A program made the position numbers and the translations under genes. A model generated the notes under the pieces. That model saw nothing but the letters and a program-made list of their open reading frames with translations. It was not told the DNA's origin and ran no database searches. A DNA stretch of 64,000 nt. It comes from Desulfuromusa sp. (GTDB taxonomy: Bacteria; Desulfobacterota; Desulfuromonadia; Desulfuromonadales; Geopsychrobacteraceae). Below, piece by piece: positions 1 to 11,018 of this stretch; positions within the stretch are counted from its first letter, which is position 1, and each line of letters opens with the position of its first letter. Location of the stretch: positions 1 through 64,000 of the forward strand of contig JAQIBX010000105.1 in NCBI GenBank assembly GCA_027858895.1, in the 5' to 3' direction.

Positions 1-1586
1 CCCCAGCTGATAACCAGAATCTTGTTAGATTCTTTGCCGTTAACCTCAACACCAGGTAGGACCTGGGCAAGATTATCAACCTTGGCCTTACGATATTCGG
101 TCATTCGTTGGTGAGTCATTGGATCGTGGCTTACTGCGCCAGTCTCATCTTTTTCCAGAGTCCCGATGCGGTGCTGACAACCCTTGGTTCCAGGGATAGC
201 CCAGTCACGAGCCAAAGTTTCAGGATCGCGCTTATAGGAAACATACTTTTCGCCCGGATGCGCTTCAGGGACCCAGAAATTTACGTAAGGGGTCAAATCT
301 TCCAGTTCGGACATTTTTGGTACTTTCCATGGACAGCTACCCTGACCGATATAACCATCGGTTAAAACAATAACTGGAGTCCGATATTTCAGTGCAATCT
401 TGGCAGCCTGAAAAGTGGCATCAAAACAGTCAGCTGGACTGTTAGCTGCAATGATCGGCAGGTAGCTATCACCATTACGACCAAACATGGACTGTAGCAA
501 GTCAGATTGCTCAGTTTTGGTCGGTAGACCGGTACAAGGACCACCACGTTGAACGTTAACAATAACCAGTGGAACTTCCAGAATCAAAGCCATACCGGCA
601 GCTTCGGTTTTAAGTGCCAGACCCGGGCCAGAGGTTGTGGTAAACGCCAGGTTCCCTGCACAGGAAGCGCCGATTGCAGCACAAATGCCAGCGATCTCAT
701 CTTCCATCTGCATGGTAACAAGATCGACATCCTTAAATTCTGAGGCATAATGAAGCAGGTCAGTTGCAGGAGTAATCGGATAAGAACCAATATAAGGCTG
801 CAATCCAGACTTTTCACCAGCAGCGGCTATTGCCAGCGCTGCAGCATCATTGCCGGTAATATTGCGATAGAGCCCTTTTTCAATCTGTGCAGCACCCAGG
901 TCATAGCGCTCCTGAAACATTATCGTGGTTTCACCGTAGTTCAACCCGGCTTTAAAGGCGAGAGTATTGGCTTGAGCAACCTTAAGCAAAGGTTTCTTCG
1001 CTTTTGCACCAAATTTCTCCTGAATAAAATCAAGAACCAGCTGCTTCTCTTTGTTAAACAGCCAGCACAAAACGCCCATAACAAAAAAGTTTTTACAACG
1101 ATCCTTTGCTGCGATAGGCAGTTCCATCTCAGCCAAGGCCTCACGAACCAGTGTAGTCATGGGGATAGCTTTTACGTCAAAGCCGTTAAGACTGCCATCT
1201 TCTAGTGGATCACTCTGATAACCAACCTTCTCCATTGCCTTTTCAGTGAAAGAGTCGGAGTTGGTAATGATCATACCACCCGCTTTGACAAACTGTGAAC
1301 TGTGTTTAACGGCTGCCGGGTTAAAAGCAACCAAAACGTCTGGCGCATCACCGGCAGTGTAGATTTTATGATCACCCAGACACATCTGAAATCCAGAGAT
1401 GCCTGCGACGGTACCAGCAGGTGCACGAATTTCCGAAGGATAATCGGGAAGGGAGTTAACATCATTACCGTCCAATGCAGCCAAAGCGGTAAGCTGGTTT
1501 CCGATAAGCTGCATGCCATCACCGGAGTCTCCGGTAAATTTAATGACAATTTGCTCAGCACTTGTGAGTTTTGCGTTCTCTGCCAT
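1..1586 (-). CDS. korA: 2-oxoglutarate/2-oxoacid:ferredoxin oxidoreductase subunit alpha (KorA-type), 3' truncated by window edge
   Basis: Reverse-strand translation from ATG at 1586 (MAENAKLTSAEQIVIKFTGDSGDGMQLIGNQLTALAALDGNDVNSLPDYPSEIRAPAGT...) is open to the window edge; gamma-domain GDSGDGMQ and alpha-domain SYPITPATDLLHYAS...TTTSGPGLALKTEAAGMA motifs. Absent from the ORF track because no stop lies in the window. Confidence 0.85.
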   Translation of the reverse strand, partial: MAENAKLTSAEQIVIKFTGDSGDGMQLIGNQLTALAALDGNDVNSLPDYPSEIRAPAGTVAGISGFQMCLGDHKIYTAGDAPDVLVAFNPAAVKHSSQFVKAGGMIITNSDSFTEKAMEKVGYQSDPLEDGSLNGFDVKAIPMTTLVREALAEMELPIAAKDRCKNFFVMGVLCWLFNKEKQLVLDFIQEKFGAKAKKPLLKVAQANTLAFKAGLNYGETTIMFQERYDLGAAQIEKGLYRNITGNDAAALAIAAAGEKSGLQPYIGSYPITPATDLLHYASEFKDVDLVTMQMEDEIAGICAAIGASCAGNLAFTTTSGPGLALKTEAAGMALILEVPLVIVNVQRGGPCTGLPTKTEQSDLLQSMFGRNGDSYLPIIAANSPADCFDATFQAAKIALKYRTPVIVLTDGYIGQGSCPWKVPKMSELEDLTPYVNFWVPEAHPGEKYVSYKRDPETLARDWAIPGTKGCQHRIGTLEKDETGAVSHDPMTHQRMTEYRKAKVDNLAQVLPGVEVNGKESNKILVISW

Positions 1587-1807
1587 ACTGTCTCCTGTTA
1601 ATAAAGAGATGTTTCAAGAAATATGCTGCTAACCACAGCAATCAAACATCGTTACCTGTCAAACGCGAGCTCATATAGCATTATCTCTAAATATGATGCA
1701 AGCATATATGAAGGGTTAGACAGAATTCTATAAACACTTTTTAGTTTCGCTAAATAAGAATTATTGAGGGTAAAAAATATCTAAAAAATAATCCCTGCGA
1801 CTGACAC

Positions 1808-1841
1808 ACAACAAGGGCAATGTCTCCATTGCCCTTGTTGT
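1808..1841 (-). terminator. Hairpin terminator downstream of mdh
   Basis: CAACAAGGGCAATG-TCTC-CATTGCCCTTGTTG perfect 14-bp stem, 4-nt loop, just beyond the mdh stop. Confidence 0.75.
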
Positions 1842-1867
1842 ATTCTCAGCCAATATTTAAGCGGCTA

Positions 1868-2918
<1,051 letters not shown>

Positions 2919-2938
2919 GCCTAAGTACATACGACTAA

Positions 2939-5164
2939 CTACATCGCATCAATAATTGCGTTTAATGTTGCGCTTGGGCGCATAGATGCAGCAGCTTTGA
3001 TTGGATCGGGTCGGAAATAACCACCGACATCAACCGGGGAACCCTGGCAATCGATAAATTCAGCATCGATCTTGTCAACGTTCTTCACGATCTTAGCAGC
3101 AACCTCGGCAAAACGTGCCTTAATTGCAGCATCCTTGTCCTGAGCGGCCAAAGCTTGTGCCCAGTAGAGAGCCAAGTAGAAGCTGCCGCCGCGGTTGTCA
3201 ATTTCATTGACCTTACGGGAAGGGAGCTTCTGGTTCTCAAGGTACTGACCGATAGCAACATCCAGAGTTTCAGCGAGGATAGCAGCCTTCGGGTTCTTAT
3301 CAGCAGCAGCTGCCTGCTCCAGAGAAGGAACCAGTGCACAGTACTCACCCAAAGAATCCCAACGAATGTGACCTTCTTTGAGGAACTGCTCAACGTGCTT
3401 CGGAGCAGAACCACCAGCGCCGGTTTCAAACAGACCACCACCGGCCAACAAAGGCACGATGGAGAGCATCCGAGCAGAGGTACCCAGTTCGAGGATCGGG
3501 AACAAGTCAGTCAGGTAATCCCGCAGAACGTTACCGGTTACCGAGATGGTATTCTCGCCCTTGCGCACGCGCACGAGGGAGAATTTCATAGCAGAAACAG
3601 GATCCATGATACGGATATCGAGACCAGCTGTATCGAACTCAGGCAGGTATTTGTTGACCTTTTTGATGATCTCTGTATCGTGACCGCGGTTCGCGTCGAG
3701 CCAGAAGATGGTTGGCTCACCGGAAGCCTTGGCGCGATTTACAGCCAACTTGACCCAGTCTTTGACTGGAATGTCTTTAGCCTGGCTAGAACGGTAGATG
3801 TCACCAGTGGAAACCGGCTGCTCAAGCAGAACGGTACCAGCAGCGCTTATAACCTGAAATTTACCAGCAGAAGGAGCTTCAAAAGTTTTATCGTGAGAAC
3901 CGTACTCTTCAGCTTTTTGCGCCATCAGACCAACATTGGCAACGCTGCCCATGGTTGCTGGATTGAATTGGCCGTTCTTATTGGCGTCTTCGATGATCTC
4001 GCGGTAAATAGTAGCGTAGCAACGATCAGGAACCATGGCGATGGTGTCCTGCAACTCGTCAGCCTTGTTCCACATGCAACCGCCGTCACGCACAACGTTC
4101 GGCATCGAAGCATCAACGATGACATCATTCGGAACGTGCAGGTTAGTGATGTTCTTGCGAGAATCAACCATAGCCAGAGCAGCTTGGCCTTCGTAACAAG
4201 CGTTGATATCAGCTTCGATTTCAGCTTTTTTGTCAGCAGGAAGCTTGTTCACCTTATTGAGAATGTCGCCCATACCTTGGTTCGGATTGGCACCGATAGA
4301 AGCCAAAGTATCAGCATGCTTGTCAAGAGCAGTCTTGAAGTAAACTTTGACAGCATGACCGAACATAATCGGATCGGAGATCTTCATCATGGTGGCTTTA
4401 AGGTGAAGGGAGAGCAGTACGCCCTTCTCTTTAGCTTCTTGTTCAGTCTTAGCGTAGAACGCCTGCAGTTCAGCAACCTTCATGACCGAGCTGTCGAGGA
4501 TTTCGCCTTCAAGTAGCGCCAAACCATCTTTTTTCACGGTCACGTTACCAGCAGCATCAACAAACTGAATCTTGACGGTGTCAGCTTTGTCCATGGTGAC
4601 CGATTTTTCAGTCTCGTAGAAATCACCACCGTCCATATGGGCAACGCGGCACTTGGATGTACCTGGAGCTGGCCAGTCTTTCATCATGCGGTGCGGGTTT
4701 TTCTGAGCGAATCTCTTGACCGAAGCTGCAGCGCGGCGATCGGAGTTACCCTCACGCAGAACCGGGTTAACGGCAGAACCGAGACACTTGGCGTAACGAG
4801 CTTGCAGCACTTTATCTGCATCGGTAGTTGCTTCTTCAGGATATGTAGGAACGTCGTAGCCCTTTTCCTGCAGCTCAGTGATTGCTGCTTGCAACTGAGG
4901 AACCGAAGCACTGATGTTAGGCAGTTTGATAACGTTAGCTTCCGGCTTCTGAACCAGTTCACCCAGCTCTGCCAAGTTATCAGCAACCTTCTGCTCCGCA
5001 GTCAGTTTTTCCGGGAAGTTCGCAAGGATGCGGCCAGCCAGAGAAATGTCCTTGGTCTCGACTTCCACGCCGGTACCTTTGCAAAACGCCTGAACGATCG
5101 GCAGAAAAGCGTAGGTCGCTAATGCCGGTGCTTCATCAATTTCGGACCAAATAATTTTTGCCAT
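2939..5164 (-). CDS. icd: NADP-dependent isocitrate dehydrogenase, monomeric type
   Basis: 741 aa; [27 protein letters not shown]..., [29 protein letters not shown] and [17 protein letters not shown] are characteristic of monomeric IDH. Confidence 0.95.
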   Translation of the reverse strand: MAKIIWSEIDEAPALATYAFLPIVQAFCKGTGVEVETKDISLAGRILANFPEKLTAEQKVADNLAELGELVQKPEANVIKLPNISASVPQLQAAITELQEKGYDVPTYPEEATTDADKVLQARYAKCLGSAVNPVLREGNSDRRAAASVKRFAQKNPHRMMKDWPAPGTSKCRVAHMDGGDFYETEKSVTMDKADTVKIQFVDAAGNVTVKKDGLALLEGEILDSSVMKVAELQAFYAKTEQEAKEKGVLLSLHLKATMMKISDPIMFGHAVKVYFKTALDKHADTLASIGANPNQGMGDILNKVNKLPADKKAEIEADINACYEGQAALAMVDSRKNITNLHVPNDVIVDASMPNVVRDGGCMWNKADELQDTIAMVPDRCYATIYREIIEDANKNGQFNPATMGSVANVGLMAQKAEEYGSHDKTFEAPSAGKFQVISAAGTVLLEQPVSTGDIYRSSQAKDIPVKDWVKLAVNRAKASGEPTIFWLDANRGHDTEIIKKVNKYLPEFDTAGLDIRIMDPVSAMKFSLVRVRKGENTISVTGNVLRDYLTDLFPILELGTSARMLSIVPLLAGGGLFETGAGGSAPKHVEQFLKEGHIRWDSLGEYCALVPSLEQAAAADKNPKAAILAETLDVAIGQYLENQKLPSRKVNEIDNRGGSFYLALYWAQALAAQDKDAAIKARFAEVAAKIVKNVDKIDAEFIDCQGSPVDVGGYFRPDPIKAAASMRPSATLNAIIDAM

Positions 5165-5256
5165 TCGTCTCTCTCCTTAGAATTTATTACCAAATATCAA
5201 CACTTAAGCCAGCACATAACCACGTTATAAACTGAACAAATGAACACTGTTTATCG

Positions 5257-5273
5257 TTGTATACAGTATACAA
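5257..5273. promoter_or_regulatory. Palindromic operator candidate upstream of icd
   Basis: TTGTATAC-A-GTATACAA perfect inverted repeat in the icd upstream region. Confidence 0.4.
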
Positions 5274-5430
5274 ACAAAATAAGGGTGTCAAGATACTTTG
5301 CGATTTAAAGTAAAATTATCTCAATCGATCAGAGGGCAAACATAAGTTACTATTTTAAAAGGTTTTTTTAAAAGTGATCTACTGGAATATTCAGATAATA
5401 TACTTAAAAGGTTGATTGTCTGCGGAAAGC

Positions 5431-5457
5431 GTTCTGCCGGCAAAAAGCCGGCAGAAC
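5431..5457 (-). terminator. Hairpin downstream of the LysM lipoprotein gene (possible terminator)
   Basis: GTTCTGCCGGC-aaaaa-GCCGGCAGAAC 11-bp perfect stem; no clear T-tract after it on the minus strand. Confidence 0.4.
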
Positions 5458-5497
5458 ATCATGGGAAATAACAAAATTTATAAGGATTTTTCATTCT

Positions 5498-6232
5498 TCA
5501 GTTCAACGGTTGAAAAAGATTCAACTCACGGGCTTCGTGACGGGCGGCTTCTGTTTCGTCTCTGTTTTTATCACGTGGAATCATCAGAATTTGGCCAGAA
5601 AAAATTTCTTTGGGGTCCTTGATCTGATCTCGATTAGCTTTATAAATGAGTGGCCAGAGTAAAGCATCATTATAAACCTCTCCACGCGCAGCAATCGTCG
5701 CCAGATTTTCACCTGACTTAACCTCCACATTATCAACCAGTTCTGGTTTTATGGGGGCAGGAGGTGTTTTTTTAACAATAACTGGTTTAACTGGAACCGG
5801 TTTTTTCGGCTCAGGTTTAATCACAACTTTCTTCTTGCGCTCCTGTTGCTCCTTCAGTTCAGCCTGCCGCTTCATCTCGCGCTGTTTTGCCAACTCTGCC
5901 AGTTGTTGTTCTGCAACTATTTCTTTCTGCTCTGCTGCAAGTTGTTCTTTACGCGCTATCGTCAACTTAAGTGCTTCTGCAGAATAACGTCGGGCTAATT
6001 CCAGAGTGAGTGACGCCCTGCGATATTCTTTATTTTTGACCTGAAGCTCTGCCGCCTGCAATGCACTGTTAGCAAGCTGATATTCTCCGGGCGCATATTG
6101 AGCTGCGCCAGCAGCGTAAGCATGAGCAACCACACTCTGGGCATTTTCCAAGCCCTGGACAGGTGGTTGCGCACAACCTGACGACAGGACGACAAGCGTA
6201 ACAATCAGCAACAGACGCTTAAACATCTGCAT
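5498..6232 (-). CDS. Lipoprotein with DUF4398-like helical region and C-terminal LysM domain
   Basis: Lipobox-like LVVLSSGCAQP; charged coiled-coil; C-terminal VKSGENLATIAARGEVYNDALLWPLIYKANRDQIKDPKEIFSGQILMIPRD is LysM-like. Confidence 0.8.
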   Translation of the reverse strand: MQMFKRLLLIVTLVVLSSGCAQPPVQGLENAQSVVAHAYAAGAAQYAPGEYQLANSALQAAELQVKNKEYRRASLTLELARRYSAEALKLTIARKEQLAAEQKEIVAEQQLAELAKQREMKRQAELKEQQERKKKVVIKPEPKKPVPVKPVIVKKTPPAPIKPELVDNVEVKSGENLATIAARGEVYNDALLWPLIYKANRDQIKDPKEIFSGQILMIPRDKNRDETEAARHEARELNLFQPLN

Positions 6233-6267
6233 TATTTATTTTCCTATGTTTAAAAATATATTTAACC

Positions 6268-8070
6268 CTACTTCTGATTTGCCCGTAAACGTATGCCCAA
6301 TTCCTGCAGCTGCTTATCATCCACATGATTCGGAGCATCAGACAACATACACGATGCCTTTTGGGTTTTCGGGAAAGCAATCACGTCACGAATCGAGTCT
6401 GCACCAGTCAAAATCATCATTAACCGATCGAGACCGAAAGCGATACCGCCATGTGGTGGCGCACCAAAGTTTAAGGCATCCAGCAAAAAGCCAAACTTTT
6501 CCTGGGCTTCTTCTGCGCCAATCCCAAGCAGTTCAAACATTTGTGATTGTACCGCTTGATCATGAATACGAATACTGCCACCACCAATCTCTGAGCCATT
6601 CAATACCAGGTCATAGGCTTGAGCCCGAGCTTGACCGGGATTGGAGTCCAGCAGGGAAATATCTTCTTCTAACGGAGCGGTAAATGGATGATGAACTGCG
6701 ACATGCCGGCGCTGTTCAGCGTCCCACTCCAGCAATGGGAAATCAGTCACCCAGGAAAACTTATATTCATCCTTGCTGGCCAAGCCCAATTTCTGGCCCA
6801 GGTGGCCACGCAGGCGACCAAGTGCCTCATTTGCGATAGCTGGCGTATCCGCCATAAACAACAACAAATCACCAACTTCAGCATCCAGCTTATCATTCAA
6901 GACTGTCAATTCATCAGCGGTAAAGAATTTAGCGATCGGTGACTGCCATCCATCTGCTGTCACTTTGACCCACGCTAAACCTTTGGCGCCATAGATTTTG
7001 GCAAAATCGCCCAGATCATCTAACTCTTTGCGCGAGAAAGTTGCGCAACCCTTGACATTAAGAGCCTTAACCAAGCCTTCACTGGCAGCCACACTGGCAA
7101 AAACCTTAAACTGAGATCCAGCAACCTGCTGAGTAATATCAATCAACTCCAGATCAAAACGTAAATCGGGGTTATCAACACCAAAACGATCCAACGCCTC
7201 AGCATAAGTCAACCGCGGCATCGGCAAGTGGACCTCAACTCCAAGTGCCACCTTGAACACCTTGGCAATCATCCCTTCCATGATATCCATCACCTGATTG
7301 CGACTAACAAAACTCATCTCACAATCGATTTGGGTAAATTCAGGCTGACGATCCGCCCGCAGGTCTTCATCACGGAAACATTTAACAATTTGAAAATAAC
7401 GGTCAAAACCGGAAACCATCAATAACTGCTTAAACAACTGCGGCGACTGAGGCAAAGCATAAAAGGTCCCATTATTCACCCGACTGGGGACCAGATAGTC
7501 TCTGGCACCTTCTGGGGTACTTTTGGTCAGAATCGGTGTCTCTATTTCAATAAACCCTTGCCCATCAAAGTAATTACGGACAGTTTTGGCAACCAGATGA
7601 CGCAGCAACAGATTTTTTTGTAATGCCGGACGACGCAAATCGAGGTAGCGATACTTCAAGCGGATATTTTCGGCAACTTCGGTAAATTCATCGAGCATGA
7701 AGGGAGGCGTCTCAGAGCGATTCAATATTAACATTTCGCTGATTTCAATCTCAACTTCGCCGGTCTTCATCTTCGGATTGACAGTTCCCTCAGGCCGGTG
7801 CGAAACCTTCCCCCGAGCAGCCAGGACAAATTCATTGCGAACCTGCTCAGCCTTCTTGAGAGATGCAAGATCACGATCAGGGTCGAGAGCCAACTGGATA
7901 ATTCCCTCACGGTCACGCAAATCAATAAAAATCAGACCGCCATGATCACGCCGCCGTTGTACCCAACCCATCACACAAACTTCCTGACCGATCTGCTCTG
8001 CAGTCAAATCACCACAATAATGGGTTCTTACCCAACTTCCAAGTTTATCGTTCAACACAAAATCCTCCAA
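6268..8070 (-). CDS. aspS: Aspartyl-tRNA synthetase
   Basis: 600 aa class II aa[56 protein letters not shown]. Confidence 0.97.
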   Translation of the reverse strand: MEDFVLNDKLGSWVRTHYCGDLTAEQIGQEVCVMGWVQRRRDHGGLIFIDLRDREGIIQLALDPDRDLASLKKAEQVRNEFVLAARGKVSHRPEGTVNPKMKTGEVEIEISEMLILNRSETPPFMLDEFTEVAENIRLKYRYLDLRRPALQKNLLLRHLVAKTVRNYFDGQGFIEIETPILTKSTPEGARDYLVPSRVNNGTFYALPQSPQLFKQLLMVSGFDRYFQIVKCFRDEDLRADRQPEFTQIDCEMSFVSRNQVMDIMEGMIAKVFKVALGVEVHLPMPRLTYAEALDRFGVDNPDLRFDLELIDITQQVAGSQFKVFASVAASEGLVKALNVKGCATFSRKELDDLGDFAKIYGAKGLAWVKVTADGWQSPIAKFFTADELTVLNDKLDAEVGDLLLFMADTPAIANEALGRLRGHLGQKLGLASKDEYKFSWVTDFPLLEWDAEQRRHVAVHHPFTAPLEEDISLLDSNPGQARAQAYDLVLNGSEIGGGSIRIHDQAVQSQMFELLGIGAEEAQEKFGFLLDALNFGAPPHGGIAFGLDRLMMILTGADSIRDVIAFPKTQKASCMLSDAPNHVDDKQLQELGIRLRANQK

Positions 8071-8156
8071 AATGAGCTGTTCAGCTCTGATTATATTTAC
8101 TGATCAATCGATGAGTATATTAATCACAATCATCGCAGGTCAAGCAGAAGTCGTAT

Positions 8157-9410
8157 CTAACCAAGTTTTTCCGTTAACATAGCAACCAAACTATCCATGG
8201 CGACAACCGATTGGCTACTATCAGACATATTTTTAAGTTGCGCTTGTCCAGATTCCAACTCTTCTTCGCCAAGAACAAGGGTAAAAGTCGCATTCAACTT
8301 ATTTGCCCTGCGCATCTGTGCCTTAAGGCTTTTTCCCAGGTAATCCATTTCAGCGCGCACCCCAGCGGCCTGTAACTGAGACATCAGCACAAAAGCTCGT
8401 TCCGTTGCTTCCTCGCCGAGTGCAGCAATAAACAGTTGCGGTCCTCCGGCAGAGATCCGTTGTTCACCCTTCATCAAAACCAGCCGCTCAAGCCCGATGG
8501 CAAAACCGATTCCCGGCAGCGACGGGCCGCCAAGGCTTTCAACCAAACCGTCATAGCGCCCCCCGGCAGCAACAGCATTCTGCGATCCAAGTTGATCGGT
8601 GACCAACTCAAAAGTGGTCCGCACGTAATAATCCAGTCCGCGTACCATCCGTGCATTAACCTCAAATGGGATATTTAATAAATCCAGATAACTTTTAACT
8701 TGCCTGAAATGATCATTACAAGGGGAACACAGATGCTCAATAACTGAAGGAGCGTCAACTGTTGCGGCCTGACATCCTTGGGCTTTACAATCGAGAACCC
8801 GCAGCGGATTGGTTTGGTAACGGCGTTGGCATTCAGCACACAGAGTATCTAAACGCGACTCAAGGTAGCTGATCAGTGTCTGTCGGTAGCCAGGACGACA
8901 TTCGGGGCATCCGAGCGAATTGATCTGCAGAGAAACAGAATCGATCCCGATCCGAATAAAATACTGATGCAGCATGGCCAAAACCTGGGCATCAATTTTT
9001 GCATCCTCTACTCCAACCACCTCAACCCCAAGCTGGTGAAACTGGCGATAACGACCTTTTTGCGGCCGTTCATAGCGGAACATTGGTCCCATGTAGTAGA
9101 GCTTGGAGACTGGGTCGAGGTTATGCAGGCGGTTCTGAATAAAGGAGCGCATCACAGGCGCAGTCCCTTCCGGCCGCAAGGTCAAAGAATTCTCACCCTT
9201 ATCGCTAAATGAGTACATCTCCTTTTCAACGATATCTGTCGTTTCGCCGATGGAACGGCAGAACAATTCGGTCTTTTCCGGTATTGGTGTTCTGATTTCA
9301 GAAAACCCGTAAAGACCAAACACCTCGCGGGCACTCAGCTCCAGAAATTGCCAGGTTTCCACCTCTCCAGGCAAAATATCATTCATCCCCTTGACTGCAG
9401 TTATACTCAA
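8157..9410 (-). CDS. hisS: Histidyl-tRNA synthetase
   Basis: 417 aa; AVKGMNDILPGE, TLRPEGTAPVMR, VRGLDYYVRTTFE, GRYDGLVESLGGP. Confidence 0.97.
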   Translation of the reverse strand: MSITAVKGMNDILPGEVETWQFLELSAREVFGLYGFSEIRTPIPEKTELFCRSIGETTDIVEKEMYSFSDKGENSLTLRPEGTAPVMRSFIQNRLHNLDPVSKLYYMGPMFRYERPQKGRYRQFHQLGVEVVGVEDAKIDAQVLAMLHQYFIRIGIDSVSLQINSLGCPECRPGYRQTLISYLESRLDTLCAECQRRYQTNPLRVLDCKAQGCQAATVDAPSVIEHLCSPCNDHFRQVKSYLDLLNIPFEVNARMVRGLDYYVRTTFELVTDQLGSQNAVAAGGRYDGLVESLGGPSLPGIGFAIGLERLVLMKGEQRISAGGPQLFIAALGEEATERAFVLMSQLQAAGVRAEMDYLGKSLKAQMRRANKLNATFTLVLGEEELESGQAQLKNMSDSSQSVVAMDSLVAMLTEKLG

Positions 9411-9605
9411 AACACAAACCTTTTCTTTTATTATTCATTAATTGCGGGCGGACGGAACCGATACAGACGGGAGAAGATACCCTATTTTGAGTAGATCTGA
9501 AAGGGGTCTAAACAATATTTAGATAATATTATTTAGGCAGAGTCGATGTAACTTTTTACTCAGGGATTGATACAATAGGGGCAGGTAAAAAAGAGTTGAT
9601 TACAG

Positions 9606-10982
9606 TCAATCTTTCGGGATATCAACGACCCCACAAATAACATTTCGTGTCGTCTTACCGGCATACATCGCCCGGTCAGCCAAATCAAGGAGCTGTAGCT
9701 TCTCGGTGGCATCGGTCGGAAAGGTTGAAAATCCTGCCGTTACAGTCACATAACTTGGGGTCCCCTGCTCGTTGAGAAAAGCATGTTCTTCGATCAATTT
9801 ACGAATCCTCTCAGCAACAATTCGTGCCGTCCGATCATCTGTTTCAACCAGTATTGCAGCAAACTCATCACCACCAAAACGGAACAATGTATCAACATCC
9901 CGAACACAATCAACTAACAAAAGGCCAACTTCCTGTAGCGCAGCACTGCCTGCCAGGTGTCCATAACTATCATTAATTTCCTTAAAACGATCCAAATCAA
10001 GAAATAACAGTGAAAACTTCAACCCATAACGGTGCGAACGCCTGATTTCGCGACTCAATGAAACCTGCATGAAACGATGGTTATAGAGTCCGGTCAGATC
10101 GTCAGTGTGCATCAATTCTTGAGCATCTTGATAGCGGCAGGCATTTGTAAAACCGAGAGAAATCTGGTCGCATAAATAACGTAAATCGGCCAACGAAGAG
10201 GATACGGCTAAGTTCTCGGCCACATCACAGACGATAATGCCACCTTTGAGCACGTCACCATCACGTAATGGCAACATCCAAATCTGCTCCCGGCGTTGCT
10301 GTAATTTCACCAGCTTTACAGCAACAGCATCCCCGGGTTGACACAACCCCATCGACTCATCCAACTGCGGCAGTAAGGCATTGATCAACTGTTCGGCAAA
10401 CTCGGCGGGGAGATCTATTAATCCAGCAAGTGAGGGGGTAGCACCATTTTTAAGGGTAAATGCACAGCCGATACTGGCTGCCATCTCGCGCAACAAAATA
10501 TCCAGAGATTGTGGAATCAAGCGTTCCAGATCAATCAGTGACGATAAAGATTGCCCCGTCTGGAAGAGATGAATCTGCCTTTTCAAATGGTCATTTTCTG
10601 TCAACAATTTACGTTGATCCAAGCAATTACGCACCAAATGTTTCAATTCTTCAGGGTTAAACGGCTTGATCAAATAGTCGCGAGCACCATTCTTTAATGC
10701 ATCAATGGCCGATTCAAGACTGGCATGCCCAGTCACCAGAATAACATCTGGAGGATTCGGTAGTGCCTTGGCGGCACGCAGAACTTCAAGGCCATTTCTC
10801 CCTGGCATAACCATATCGGTCAGAACAAGGTCAATCTCTCGTTGCAGCATCAACGCAATAGCATCCTCGCCATTGTCGCACACATCAACCCGATACCCCT
10901 CCTCCAGTAACAGGTCACGGTAGAGCTTACGAAAGAAAAGCTCATCATCGACAATCAAGATATTTGATTGGACAGAAATCAT
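9606..10982 (-). CDS. Response regulator with REC domain and C-terminal GGDEF diguanylate cyclase domain
   Basis: N-terminal receiver (ILIVDDELFFRKLYRDLL, LVLTDMVMPGRNG); C-terminal DLTGLYNHRFM... RFGGDEFAAILVE. Confidence 0.92.
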   Translation of the reverse strand: MISVQSNILIVDDELFFRKLYRDLLLEEGYRVDVCDNGEDAIALMLQREIDLVLTDMVMPGRNGLEVLRAAKALPNPPDVILVTGHASLESAIDALKNGARDYLIKPFNPEELKHLVRNCLDQRKLLTENDHLKRQIHLFQTGQSLSSLIDLERLIPQSLDILLREMAASIGCAFTLKNGATPSLAGLIDLPAEFAEQLINALLPQLDESMGLCQPGDAVAVKLVKLQQRREQIWMLPLRDGDVLKGGIIVCDVAENLAVSSSLADLRYLCDQISLGFTNACRYQDAQELMHTDDLTGLYNHRFMQVSLSREIRRSHRYGLKFSLLFLDLDRFKEINDSYGHLAGSAALQEVGLLLVDCVRDVDTLFRFGGDEFAAILVETDDRTARIVAERIRKLIEEHAFLNEQGTPSYVTVTAGFSTFPTDATEKLQLLDLADRAMYAGKTTRNVICGVVDIPKD

Positions 10983-11018
10983 AAGTCCCCTATAATAATA
11001 GGATATTATTAACAGTAT

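Noticed and set aside
3155-4516. 453-aa plus-strand ORF
   Set aside because: Fully antisense to the monomeric isocitrate dehydrogenase gene; no domain-like features; a shadow ORF.
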